Shown here piece by piece: positions 40,020-49,188 of a stretch of 64,000 nt of DNA (position 1 is the stretch's first letter; each line of letters starts with the position of its first letter). The stretch is taken from assembly GCA_938743325.2 (NCBI GenBank), contig OW568896.1, positions 62,001-126,000 on the forward strand. Direction: 5' to 3'. Source of the DNA: Pycnococcus provasolii (lineage: Eukaryota; Chlorophyta; Pseudoscourfieldiophyceae; Pseudoscourfieldiales; Pycnococcaceae). Below the pieces are notes generated by a model. It was not told where the DNA came from and made no database searches. It saw only the letters and a program-made list of their open reading frames with translations. The position numbers and the translations under genes were made by a program.

Positions 40020-41657
40020 TTATGCATTGTCGCGGCCGGTGCTTGATGAACGGACTTCCCACTGCCAACCGCTGACTTGTCCGTGATTATCTTTTCCGAA
40101 GCAGACAACCGGAGGTAGCACGCCGATGACAGAGCTCATGGCTAGGGTGATCATTGTGTGCCTAGCACCTGCGGCGATGTATGATGCTGGCCCGGGCAAT
40201 TCCACGGGACTGAACCACGCGCCATCTCCGCGTCGCCCAAGTTCTCCGGACGCGTTGTCGCCCGCCGTGAGAACATCACCACTGCACGTCAGCACGACGG
40301 AGTGGTTGAAACCGGCCGCTAGTTGGCATACCTGATGTCCATCGTCAGTGTCCAGTGCAACGCGCTTTGGCCACGCATATCCGGCACTGGCAACCATTTG
40401 TCCCAGCTGGCCAACGTGATTGGATCCCCAAGCCCAAACATGACCGTGGCGTGTCAGTGCTAGCGTGTGGTTTCTTCCTAAGGCTACGTCTGCCACTTCA
40501 CCGTGCAATCCCACGAAACGCTCCGTATTCACCAACACGGGCTCGTCGCGCGCGGCGGCGTCTCCCTGGCCTAGTTGACCAAATCTGTTGTCACCCCAGA
40601 GGAAGAGCTCGTTATCCGTCGTCACGGCTGCGCTTGAGAAGCACTGAGATGCGACGCGACGCACACTCACGTGCCGAAGCTGGCTGATCACTCTCGGCTC
40701 GTCCAAACGTGCAGGTCGCTTGTCGTCCGACGCGTCGTCATTTGCGATGTGCAAGAAGGCACCGCCGCGGGTGGACAGCAAGCTGCCGTGGCCAAGTTGT
40801 CCTGCGGTGTTCGATCCCCACGACCAGCACAGGCCGTCGGAAGTCGCGACGAGCATGTGAAGACGACCCACGGCCACACTCACGACGCGCCGACTGAAGG
40901 GAATCACTCTCGGGCCTTGTGCAGCGTACGCCCGCGCCGCGGCGCCGAACGCGCCGCTACCAAATGCGCGTGCCGCATTCACCATTTCACGGCTCGCTCC
41001 CAGATGTCCGCCGTCACTGCGTCCCCACAAGTGCAATTTTCCAGTCGCATCGACGAGAGCAGTTCTTGCAAAGCCGGCTGCGCCGTCGACGAATCGAGGA
41101 GAGCCTTGCATCGTTTTTGGCGATGCAAGCAAGCACGAAAACGGCGCGTCTTTGTCGTCGACGTCAACGGTTGGCAAGGCGCCGTCGGTGTTAGCGCCGC
41201 ACGCGTAGACTGCGCCGTCGTGCGTCGATAGGAGCAGCGACGTGCTTTCTCCAGCCACTGGCATCAGTTCGCCGGCCATGTGCGCGGTCGTTTCAACGAA
41301 GCGGAGGACGTCGACGTAGCTTTCTCCTTCTCCGTTGTCTCTGCAAGGCCGTCGCACATTGTTGTTGTTGTTGTTGTTCTTCTTCTTCATAAGCACGAGG
41401 TCTTGCACAATGGATCTTGAATGTCGGAAGTCTGGAAGTCGTGCGAGGGAGGCTTTGAGTTTGTGGAGACAAGCTGCTTCAATGTTGGTTCCCTTGGGTC
41501 CATAAAATAACGCCTTGCACGTCATGCAACACTTGACAATACTCCGCGAGTCTAACTTAGAGAGGAGGTCATAAAGGAAAACATCACGAGGAAGCATGAA
41601 CAAAGGTGACAAAGGAGGAGCCTCATCTGACAACGCCTCACCTGAGACATTGGACAT
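40020..41657 (-). CDS. F-box/RCC1-repeat protein
   Basis: A protein of 545 residues. Residues ~20-60 hold an F-box-like motif (LPRDVFLYDLLSKLDSRSIVKCCMTCKALFYG). After a poly-Asn stretch, five or more RCC1 blades follow, with cores such as SWGSNTAGQLGHG, LWGDNRFGQLGQGD and AWGSNHVGQLG, each with the family spacing of G.H...L. This F-box plus beta-propeller layout points to substrate selection by an SCF-type ubiquitin ligase, with the propeller binding the target. A guanine-exchange role like human RCC1 is less likely because of the F-box. The start is divergent from the methyltransferase gene, and a C-rich telomere-like tract lies between them. Single exon. Confidence 0.85.
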   Translation of the reverse strand: MSNVSGEALSDEAPPLSPLFMLPRDVFLYDLLSKLDSRSIVKCCMTCKALFYGPKGTNIEAACLHKLKASLARLPDFRHSRSIVQDLVLMKKKNNNNNNNVRRPCRDNGEGESYVDVLRFVETTAHMAGELMPVAGESTSLLLSTHDGAVYACGANTDGALPTVDVDDKDAPFSCLLASPKTMQGSPRFVDGAAGFARTALVDATGKLHLWGRSDGGHLGASREMVNAARAFGSGAFGAAARAYAAQGPRVIPFSRRVVSVAVGRLHMLVATSDGLCWSWGSNTAGQLGHGSLLSTRGGAFLHIANDDASDDKRPARLDEPRVISQLRHVSVRRVASQCFSSAAVTTDNELFLWGDNRFGQLGQGDAAARDEPVLVNTERFVGLHGEVADVALGRNHTLALTRHGHVWAWGSNHVGQLGQMVASAGYAWPKRVALDTDDGHQVCQLAAGFNHSVVLTCSGDVLTAGDNASGELGRRGDGAWFSPVELPGPASYIAAGARHTMITLAMSSVIGVLPPVVCFGKDNHGQVSGWQWEVRSSSTGRDNA

Positions 41658-41705
41658 GGCTCTACCTACAATAGTCCCGGACGCACGGATGACGCCAAAC
41701 GCGAA

Positions 41706-41746
41706 CCCCTAACCCCTAACTGAACCCCTAACCCCTAACCCCTAAC
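41706..41746 (+). repeat. telomere-like (CCCCTAAC)n tract in a divergent spacer
   Basis: Five units of a CCCCTAA type, with one AACTGA interruption, sit 49 bp upstream of the F-box/RCC1 start and ~207 bp upstream of the methyltransferase start. CTCGAA repeats follow. Confidence 0.75.
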
Positions 41747-41952
41747 TCGAACTCGAACCCCTACTACCCAGACCACTACCCGGGAATCCCCGACCCCGAC
41801 CTAATTTCTCCATACAAAGGGGATCCGTCCTTGTCCATATATCCTGTACATCCCTTCCCAGTTTTTACAGAGGCGCCGCTCCTCCCCCTTTGCTTTTACA
41901 GTTTCCTTTTCTACATAAATGCCTTTTAGTTTTGGATAAAACCAACCCATGA

Positions 41953-44137
41953 ATGTCATTTTCAAAAAGTGTCATGGACGACAATAACCATCGTGCTCAT
42001 AATAACGGTCTCTCTCCACAGGGTCATGAGCCTGTCTCCGGCTTACCACTAGATGTTTCTTTCTTAGCAGCATCTGCATCAGCACCTGCTGTCAATACTG
42101 CGTCTCGTCGTATTCTTGTGCCTTTGGATTTGGATTTGGATTTAGATTTACATGATAATTTCGTCGTCGCCTTAAATGTAAATGCGACACTAGTGGATGC
42201 CGATGTTAATTCCAGGGGGATACCTTTACCAGAGACAGACTTGGAGGCCTTGGAGTCGGACATACTCGGTGAGGACCTCGACCTCGACCTCGACCTCGAT
42301 ATCGATATCGACGCTAGGCAGATTCACCACGCAGCAACTATCGCAGCCGCAGCTGCCGTCGCCGCGCAGGAGGTGAACCAAGGCGATGTGCAGCAGGCGG
42401 CGGCTGTCGCAGCCGCAGCTGCCGTCGCCGCGCAGGAGGCGAACCAAGGCGATGTGCAGCAGGCGGCAACTATCGCAGCCGCGGCTGCCGTCGCCGCGCA
42501 GGAGGTGAACCAAGGCGATGTGCAGCAGGCGGCAGCTGTCGCAGCCGCAGCTGCCGTCGCCGCGCAGGAGGTGAACCAAGGCGATGTGCAGCAGGCGGCG
42601 GCTGTCGCAGCCGCAGCCGCCGTCGCCGCGCAGCAGGTGACCAATCAAGGCGATGTGCAGCAAGCAGCGGCTGTCATAGCCGCAGCTGCCGTCGCCGCGC
42701 AGGAGGCGAGCAAAGGCGATGTGCAGCAGGCGGCGGCTGTCGCAGCCGCGGCTGCCGTCGCCGCGCAGGAGGCGAGCCAAGGCGATGTGCAGCAGGCGGC
42801 GGCTGTCGCAGCCGCAGCTGCCGTCGCCGCGCAGGAGGTGACTGCCGCTCCGGCGCCGCAAATACAGGAGGCGGCAACTATCGCAGCCGCAGCCGCCATC
42901 GCTGCGCAGCAGGTGACCAATCAAGGCGATGTGCAGCAAGCAGCGGCTGTCGTAGCAGCCGCAGCTGCAACATCTGCTATCGCTATGCAAGACCCATCAA
43001 CGCCGGAGTACCTCAACGTGCTCACAGCTTTCCTGAGAAGGATGAACCCGGGCGAGTTTGGAGGCGATGTTCGCAAAAGAAATACCGCAGAGCAGGAGGC
43101 GGCGTTGCTTGCAGCTGCCACGGCACTGCAGGCGGCGGCAATCGCAACCGCATCACATACGGTGGACGGACTCCTACCAGCCATTGACGACGTCACGCTG
43201 CTTGCCGAAACCGATCCGCGCAACGTCTGGGCGCTCGCGGCGCGGATGCGCGCGAAGGAGCGTGTCGTGAACATGCCAATGATCAAGCTTGCGTTTACCG
43301 TCGCGCAGGAGAGCGATCGAATGGCGGACGCTAAGTACGACTCAAACTTCGAGGAGGGTGGGCTCGTGGATGGCCACGCGACGGGGTTGACTACTTGGGA
43401 CGCCGGAGTCGTTCTCGCCGATCTTCTCACCCATCCGCCGAGCGTGCTCTGCGCGCAGCACCCGAGGCTCGCTCGCAGCGAACACGGGAGGAATTGGAGC
43501 TGGAAGGGCAAGAAGGTGGTAGAGCTCGGCGCAGGCGCGAGTGCCATTCCGAGTTGCATAGCCGCATTGCTCGGTGCCTCGCACGTTTTCGCCACTGACG
43601 GTGATGGGAGCGTGTTTCCCGCGCTACGCGAAAATATTGCCAAGTTTCATGCCGCAAATAGCCTTGACAGTCGCGTGCCACCGCCGACCCTCGCTGCAAA
43701 ATTCCTGCGCTGGGGCGAGAACGGGGAGGCGGAAGTGGTGGGAGACGACGGTGTCGCCGACGTCGTGTTGGCGGCTGATGTCCTATATATCCTCGAAAAT
43801 CCAGGCATGTCTTACATCTCTAACCAACCGTCATGGCGGATGGATAATCAACAATGCACTAACAATTTCTAACACACGAATACAAACAGGTGCGTGGGGC
43901 AATCTGCTTAAAACGATCGAAGCTCTGTCAGGCCCGCACACACTCAACTTCTTGACGTACACCGATAGAGGCCACCATAAGTTATTCACGAAGTACCTCG
44001 ATCGCATCAAACGCGCATTTCACGTTGTGGAAGTGGCTCCGCACCTTCTGCATCCGCAGTACAAGACAGGATGCCCCGGTCGCCTTGAGCATCACGTTGG
44101 CGACGTTCGTATCTTCAGCCTTGCGAAGAAATTGTAA
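41953..44137 (+). CDS. METTL21/FAM86-like lysine methyltransferase with long Ala-rich repeats, two exons
   Basis: Exons 41953-43804 and 43890-44137 join in phase 1 to give 699 residues. The N-terminal part has an acidic DLDLDLD repeat (twice) and then ~9 copies of a 22-residue unit (VNQGDVQQAAAVAAAAAVAA), coded by a 66-bp DNA repeat. The methyltransferase starts near residue 470: TTWDAGVVLADLL, motif I KVVELGAGASAIPSCIAALLG, acidic residue in ATDGDGS, VVLAADVLYILENPG|AWGNLLKTIEAL across the splice site, and the family end HPQY....RIFSLAKK. The splice rebuilds the DVLY..E segment exactly. The family methylates Lys of chaperones or eEF2-type proteins; the target is unknown. The repeat likely varies between strains. 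Confidence 0.85.
42340..42975 (+). repeat. 66-bp coding minisatellite
   Basis: About nine units of 66 bp in the methyltransferase frame, with the constant core GCAGCCGC and GGCGATGTGCAGCA. Units differ at a few positions, so they are not freshly made. The opposite strand also has a long open frame over the same region. Confidence 0.9.
43805..43889 (+). other. GC-AG intron of the methyltransferase gene (introner-like)
   Basis: 85 bp, starting GCATGT and ending ACAG, with exon 1 ending CCAG. It is the closest relative in the window of the intron at 31565-31644. Confidence 0.8.
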
Positions 44138-44179
44138 ATTCAAAGCGTAAAATAAATCACATCAAAGTTACACGTCCCT

Positions 44180-45535
44180 TCACTCTTGTTTCGCGTCATA
44201 AGGTATTCGCAGTAACTTCACGCCGAGCACGTCGCACGCCTCTGTGATGATTCCTCGAACCATCGCAATGTACCCAACAACACAACAGCCAAAAAATACA
44301 TGCACAAGAATACTCAGCGCCGGTGTCGCACCCATCGTCCACGCGAGCGATACGTCTCCGCCTGCGATGCACGATGCGCCAAGCACGATGGCGACGAAGC
44401 TGGCTAGCGATAACATGGCACCACCCTCCATGGCGCGTTCCACCGGCGTCTGCGCGAAAGGCTTGTCTGCGCACGCGTGGCGGAGAAGAAGCCCGCTCAC
44501 GAGACGGCACATGCACAGTCCCGTGGCGGCAAAGGCGAGCGCCGTCGTCGCCGCCCACGGAACGTGCGCGACACCGCCTTGCTGCACATCGGCGGGAAGG
44601 AGTGACAGGTACGTTGCGGGCACGGCGAGCGCGACTAGCATGGGAATGAGATCTGCCATGCGTGAGACAAGCGTCGCGAGTGACCCCTTACACGCTTCGG
44701 CGTAGACTCGGTGAACGCTAGCAATGGCGGTGATTGTGGCGGACGTGATGCTGATAGCGACGAGCACGTTCCTCGGCTCGTGGTTGTTCAGCCACGGCTC
44801 GGGCTGCGTCCACCACGTCGGCCCGACAAACGCCGTCAGCGCCTTGAGGGATGCAAGCACGATGAGACCTTCCGTTGGCCCGTTGATTATGGGAAGCGTG
44901 AAGCTTCCCGTGTGCCTTTCCTCCCACGTGCACATGTAGAAGGGAAGAACGGTCGCCCCGAACTTCGCAAACATCCCCCACGGCGTGCACTGAAACACGA
45001 GAGATGCCGCGATGGCGCCTAGCGAGGCGTGCAGTGCGTCGCATCCATGGTCTAGTAGGAGTCCCAGCGGCGAGCTCGTTTTGGTGCGTCGCGCTTGCTT
45101 TCCGTCCATGTTGTCAAGCGTTTGGTACGCCAGCAAGGCGACGGCGTCATATGCGAAGAGGAAAGGCGGTGGTGCGCACGACGGATCTCTGGCAGCCACC
45201 TCAGATGCGACAGCTGACAGGTTACCGCATGTTGTAAAAAGTATGGCGATCTGCGACGACAAGCCGATGACGAGTCCGATGAGCGTGATGCAGTTCGGCG
45301 CGACCCATCGGGGTATACAAAATCGCACAAGGAACGATGCGAGTGGTCCTAAAGCAAAGCGGTATATTAGTGAGGAGTCCGTTCCGACATACGCATACGT
45401 CTGAAACGAACGAGCACGTTGAGATGAACGGGACGACGCGATCCAACGAGAGCTGTTGTTATTGTTATTGGTGGTGGTGGTGGTGGTGGTGAGCATGAAA
45501 TGAAAGTTGTTCGATTCCACTTTTGACGACGCCAT
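44180..45535 (-). CDS. CDP-alcohol phosphotransferase (ethanolamine/choline phosphotransferase)
   Basis: A protein of 451 residues with about ten hydrophobic segments. After a Thr/Asn-rich leader, YVGTDSSLIYRFALGPLASF and PRWVAPNCITLIGLV are the usual N-terminal block of AAPT/EPT1. The catalytic motif DG..AR........G...D...D is complete in DNMDGKQARRTKTSSPLGLL followed by LDHGCD (residues ~141-163). FYMCTWEERHTGSFTLPIINGPTEG is the next conserved block. The enzyme joins CDP-ethanolamine or CDP-choline to diacylglycerol in the ER. Choline or ethanolamine preference cannot be told. It is divergent from the SET gene; the spacer is 124 bp. Single exon, minus strand. Confidence 0.93.
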   Translation of the reverse strand: MASSKVESNNFHFMLTTTTTTTNNNNNSSRWIASSRSSQRARSFQTYAYVGTDSSLIYRFALGPLASFLVRFCIPRWVAPNCITLIGLVIGLSSQIAILFTTCGNLSAVASEVAARDPSCAPPPFLFAYDAVALLAYQTLDNMDGKQARRTKTSSPLGLLLDHGCDALHASLGAIAASLVFQCTPWGMFAKFGATVLPFYMCTWEERHTGSFTLPIINGPTEGLIVLASLKALTAFVGPTWWTQPEPWLNNHEPRNVLVAISITSATITAIASVHRVYAEACKGSLATLVSRMADLIPMLVALAVPATYLSLLPADVQQGGVAHVPWAATTALAFAATGLCMCRLVSGLLLRHACADKPFAQTPVERAMEGGAMLSLASFVAIVLGASCIAGGDVSLAWTMGATPALSILVHVFFGCCVVGYIAMVRGIITEACDVLGVKLLRIPYDAKQE

Positions 45536-45659
45536 ACGAAGAATCCTAAAAATGAGAAAAAACGGAAAATTTTAGATGCGATTTAGATTCGGGGTTTAGA
45601 TCGCGGAACGTCCGGTGCACCTCAACGTCCCCCTAAATCCAAAACATCCACCGCCATCC

Positions 45660-46832
45660 ATGGCCACTCCGCCGCACTCCCTCCCCCACGCCGCGCTCGA
45701 GGCGTGGTCGCTGTCCGGTGGCTCGTTCTCAGGTGCATCCTTCATGCAACCTCCGCAAGTCAAGCTCGCGCAAACGCTCACGATGGGCGCGGGCCTGACG
45801 TGCATCGCGGCGATACACGCCGGCGAACGCGTGCTCACCGAGCCGGCGGCCGCCGCATGCGCGATGCCGATGTGCGACGCCGCGAGGTGCATGGGGTGCT
45901 TGCGCAGCCTCGCCCCGCCGCCGCATGAGCTCCCGCTTCCAAAGCTCGCGCAGTGCTGGCCGAGACTGCACGCGTGCGCCGTGCAGTGCAAGGGAGGGTG
46001 TGGCGCGCTCTTCTGCTCGCCGCCGTGCGAACGGATGGCGGCCAAGCACCACGGCATCATCTGCCCCGGTCCGGGCAAGAAAGAAGACCGACTGCTCGCC
46101 TTCTGCCGGGCGCTACCACTGAGGCTCGCGCCGGTCGCCGGCGCGCCGCTGCTCGCGCTCCGGCTCGCCGCGCACGCGCTCGCGCTAAGACGCCAAGGCG
46201 TGGAGGACGTACCCTTCCTCTCAGCTGCACCGATCGCGGGGCTGTGCGAACACCACCTGCCCGCCTCCACGCTACTCCGGACGCACCATGCGGAGCTGCT
46301 CCGCCGCGAGACGCTCGCCCAACTGCGCGCCACCCCAGACGAGTGCGAGTGGGTCTCCACGCAGGCGTACGCAGCGCTGCTCGGGCGCGTGCTCGCGAAC
46401 CAAGCGCAGCTGCGTCCTCGGAGCGCGTTCGATGCGTACGGCGCCGCGCTGCGCGCAAGCACGCACGATCGGGACGCGAGGTCGAAGCTCGTCGACGCGC
46501 TCCTCGACTGCGGGCCGGAGGGCAAGGACGGGGACCGACGCGAGGCGCTCGAGGCGCTCGAGGAGCCGACGCGCGTCGACGGCACCGGTGTGTTCCGCCT
46601 GCACAGCAAGTTCAATCACTCTTGTACGCCCAACTGCGAAGCACAGAGTCATCCGTTCGAGGACGCGTCGATCGACGTGATTTGCATCCGAGATGTGCAT
46701 CCGGGAGAGGCGCTGACGATATCGTACTGCGATCCGAAGCTCAGCCGGATGCACCGTCGCCGCGTCCTCAAGGAGAACCACGGCTTTGATTGCGCATGCA
46801 CGCGATGCTTCGCTGAAGATGATAATTTGTAG
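45660..46832 (+). CDS. SMYD-like SET/MYND protein methyltransferase
   Basis: A protein of 390 residues from the ATG at 45660; the frame is open from 45615 but lacks an earlier ATG. A Cys/His-rich region (residues ~70-125, CMGCLR...C.GGCGALFCSPPC...H) is a MYND-like zinc finger inserted in the SET domain, as in SMYD proteins. The core SET motifs are FNHSCTPNC (residues ~317-325) and GEALTISYCDP, followed by the post-SET GFDCACTRC zinc cluster. It probably methylates Lys on histones or other proteins. An Ala/Arg-rich helical stretch links the parts. Single exon, very high GC. Divergent from the phosphotransferase gene. Confidence 0.88.
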   Translation: MATPPHSLPHAALEAWSLSGGSFSGASFMQPPQVKLAQTLTMGAGLTCIAAIHAGERVLTEPAAAACAMPMCDAARCMGCLRSLAPPPHELPLPKLAQCWPRLHACAVQCKGGCGALFCSPPCERMAAKHHGIICPGPGKKEDRLLAFCRALPLRLAPVAGAPLLALRLAAHALALRRQGVEDVPFLSAAPIAGLCEHHLPASTLLRTHHAELLRRETLAQLRATPDECEWVSTQAYAALLGRVLANQAQLRPRSAFDAYGAALRASTHDRDARSKLVDALLDCGPEGKDGDRREALEALEEPTRVDGTGVFRLHSKFNHSCTPNCEAQSHPFEDASIDVICIRDVHPGEALTISYCDPKLSRMHRRRVLKENHGFDCACTRCFAEDDNL

Positions 46833-47002
46833 AGTTATTATGACCATCTAAATAAACCCCCAACTTTCATTTCTCTTAAACCCCGAATAATCGGACCCTT
46901 GTCCTTTCCTTCTGTGATTCTCGCTCCAAACTGGTTCTCCATTTCCGACTCTCATTCAGTACCTCTCCAGGGGTAGGTTGGTGGTGGCTACGGTACCATA
47001 CG

Positions 47003-47482
47003 ATGGCGGAGCAGCTTCCGAGGTCGTCCGTCGGCAAAATATGCAGAGAGAGTCTACTGTCAGCCCGTGGTGGTGGTGGTGAGGAGGATGAGGAGGAGGA
47101 GAAGGAGGGTGAGGAGGAGGAGGAGGAGCTGGCATTGAGTGATTTGAAAATCCCGCAAGCCACCGTCGACCTCATCAACGCCGTTTCATCGGAATTCATC
47201 ACGCTGCTTGCTGAACAGGCAAACACGCACATGGAGGAAGCGTCGAAGAAAACCATGATGCCACAGCACGTCTACGAAGCGCTAGATGCGCTCGAGTTTC
47301 CTAACCTCGTCAGCGCTGCTCAACAGGGAGGCAAAGACGCGGCGTCTCAGGCGAAAAAACTCAAGGAGAAGCGCGCGGCGGCACGTCCGAACACGGACGG
47401 CATGACTGAGGAGGAGCTCGCGGACGAGCAGGAGGAGCTGCTGCGGCAGGCGAGGAAGCGCGCGTTCGGCGACGAGTCCTGA
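47003..47482 (+). CDS. NC2-beta/Dr1-like histone-fold protein with acidic insert
   Basis: A protein of 159 residues. Helix 1 LPRSSVGKICRESLL is followed by an unusual insert of ~25 residues that is almost pure Glu/Gly/Asp (residues ~22-46). The fold then resumes with LKIPQATVDLINAVSSEFITLLAEQA (helix 2), KKTMMPQHVYEALDALEFPNL (loop and helix 3) and a Lys/Ala-rich tail. The EFI.L...AN...KKT..P.HV..AL..L.F pattern fits NC2-beta/Dr1, a TBP-binding repressor; POLE3-type is the next candidate. The C-terminal Gln/Glu-rich helix matches either. Its partner would be an NC2-alpha-like subunit. Single exon. Confidence 0.75.
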   Translation: MAEQLPRSSVGKICRESLLSARGGGGEEDEEEEKEGEEEEEELALSDLKIPQATVDLINAVSSEFITLLAEQANTHMEEASKKTMMPQHVYEALDALEFPNLVSAAQQGGKDAASQAKKLKEKRAAARPNTDGMTEEELADEQEELLRQARKRAFGDES

Positions 47483-47760
47483 GAAGACTGATACGCCCAT
47501 GGAGTAATGTTACTTTGTAGTTTGTACTACCTATTCTACCGTAGCGAGACGGACTGGACGGGACTGCACAGAACTTCTCCCGGTTCGGAAAAAAACGTGC
47601 CAAACCCCGAATGGGAATTGCGGATCTGTAGTGGTGGATTCTGGTACGGGGGGAAAGCACAATTTCCCCGGAGGTGGAGGTGACGTGGAAACAAACAGTC
47701 ACGTATTTCTGCCAAAATAAATCATTCCCCTCGACGAAAATCAAAATAACAAGTGTAAGT

Positions 47761-48366
47761 ATGGCTGCCTATTTGCCTTCTGTTTCATGTCGTGCACCTC
47801 GTGGCACTGGTGTCACGGCTTTGAAGAATCGTCGCCATCGTCCTCCTTCGTACTACACGGCGCCGGTGACAAACCACAAACACAAACGCGTCGCTCTACC
47901 CCCTTTACACTGCTGGAGCCTGGAAGTCTCATTGGCAACTTCTCTCTTTGTCGCAACCACAGCCGGCATACTTACGAAAAGAGGTGATGATCGATCGCTC
48001 GGACACGTCGTGTTCTTCAGCGTTTTTGGATCCATGCAGGTGATCGATACATCCCTCTGGCTCGACAATGACGTGCTCAGCGCCAGTGTGGGAGGTCTAT
48101 CGTCGTGCAGCATCACGAACAGGGTGGTTACGCGTCTCGGGCTGGCGATCATCTGCCTTGAGCCCATTGCAAAAGACCACACTCATGGAATACGTGATGT
48201 TACTGTTCTGGCATTAATACCACATTGGCCCTCGCAGTTCAATTTCGATGGATGGGAAAAGCTTGAGAGTTACAGCTATGGATCTATTCTCTTCCAGCAC
48301 CCTAACGGGGATGCAGCCGGACCTACACGATGGAATACGCTTCTGCTGCGCCTCAAGACAACTTAG
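47761..48366 (+). CDS. putative small membrane protein of the CWS...MQ.I...LW family; C-terminal part uncertain
   Basis: A frame of 201 residues from the ATG at 47761. After a basic leader, CWSLEVSLATSLFVATTAG, VVFFSVFGSMQVIDTSLWLD and CSITNRVVTRLGLAIICLEPIA follow in the order of a small polytopic protein family that I recall from algae and large algal viruses, where the middle helix reads MQ.IE..LW. The second half (after ~residue 145) shows none of the further helices, and a different frame near 48410 gives NWEWDDE. The gene may therefore be shortened, frame-shifted or have an intron there. Function unknown. Lineage by horizontal exchange is possible. Confidence 0.5.
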   Translation: MAAYLPSVSCRAPRGTGVTALKNRRHRPPSYYTAPVTNHKHKRVALPPLHCWSLEVSLATSLFVATTAGILTKRGDDRSLGHVVFFSVFGSMQVIDTSLWLDNDVLSASVGGLSSCSITNRVVTRLGLAIICLEPIAKDHTHGIRDVTVLALIPHWPSQFNFDGWEKLESYSYGSILFQHPNGDAAGPTRWNTLLLRLKTT

Positions 48367-48949
48367 GATGGCAATACCAATCCTGTGGCGATTAGACGTC
48401 AGACTGAACCTGCCGTCGCTGCAAGCCACCACTAATTGGGAATGGGATGATGAAGCGCGAACTCATGGGAGATGGGTCCGCGAGGAGGAGTGTTGGGGGA
48501 TGGAATAATTGGGGGTTATTCAGTTCTATGTTAAGGAATCACGTGATACCTCCGGAGGGATCACGTGGTACCCGAAAGGGCTGAATCACGTGATACCCGG
48601 AAGGGATCACGTGACCCCTTGGAAGAAAGAGGGAGCTCGGAGAAGCCTCCCTCCCCCACCTTGTAAGGGAAGGTGGGTTCCGTGGTGGAAACAACCACGT
48701 ACGGAGTTTATTATTGTTGTTAGGATGGTGTGTGAGGTGAACCCCTAAACGGGATACGCCGAACTGCCAAAACCCCCAACAGGGAGGTGGTCACGTGATT
48801 CATCAGCCCCCCTTATAACGGGCAGTGCCCACTATGAGGAGGTTATCACGTGATCCCCCTCTCTCGAGGGACCTCCCTTAGTATCCTCCGTGTAACTCAA
48901 CCACTCTTAACTTTTACTTAAGGTGTGTCTACCGTAGGCTTGGCGGTCT
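48367..48949. promoter_or_regulatory. spacer with six CACGTG palindromes
   Basis: CACGTG occurs at 48540, 48562, 48587, 48609, 48792 and 48847. The first four lie 22, 25 and 22 bp apart within a repeated GATCACGTG.TACCC-type unit. CACGTG is the G-box bound by bHLH and bZIP factors, but here it may be part of an old repeat or element end. No gene is seen. Confidence 0.5.
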
Positions 48950-49125
48950 TACGTGTAGTGAAAGAGGACGGCTTGAGCTCGCCGCCACAGGTTGGCCAGC
49001 TGACAAATAGGACACCGTTTGACATATTCAGCCACATAAGAAGCTAATCCAGGCCAATAAAAGTAACGTCGCACTAAGGTTAAGGTGCGATCTCTACCCA
49101 AAATAACCAAACCAAAAGATATCGT
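48950..49125 (-). mobile_element. Ty3/gypsy retrotransposon fossil, integrase zinc-binding fragment
   Basis: The minus strand encodes a short stretch with the order FYWPGL, then VKRCPICQ, typical of the HHCC zinc-binding region of Ty3/gypsy integrases. Only this small part remains and it is broken. No other domains were recognised and no LTR pair was found. Age cannot be estimated. Confidence 0.7.
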
Positions 49126-49188
49126 CCAAGAACCTTATCAACAAAGATATCAACAAAGGTCTTGTCCAAATATAAAACCAAACCATGT

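Noticed and set aside
42226-42990. Antisense frame across the Ala-rich repeats
   Set aside because: A shadow of the 66-bp repeat; the plus frame joins to a real methyltransferase domain.
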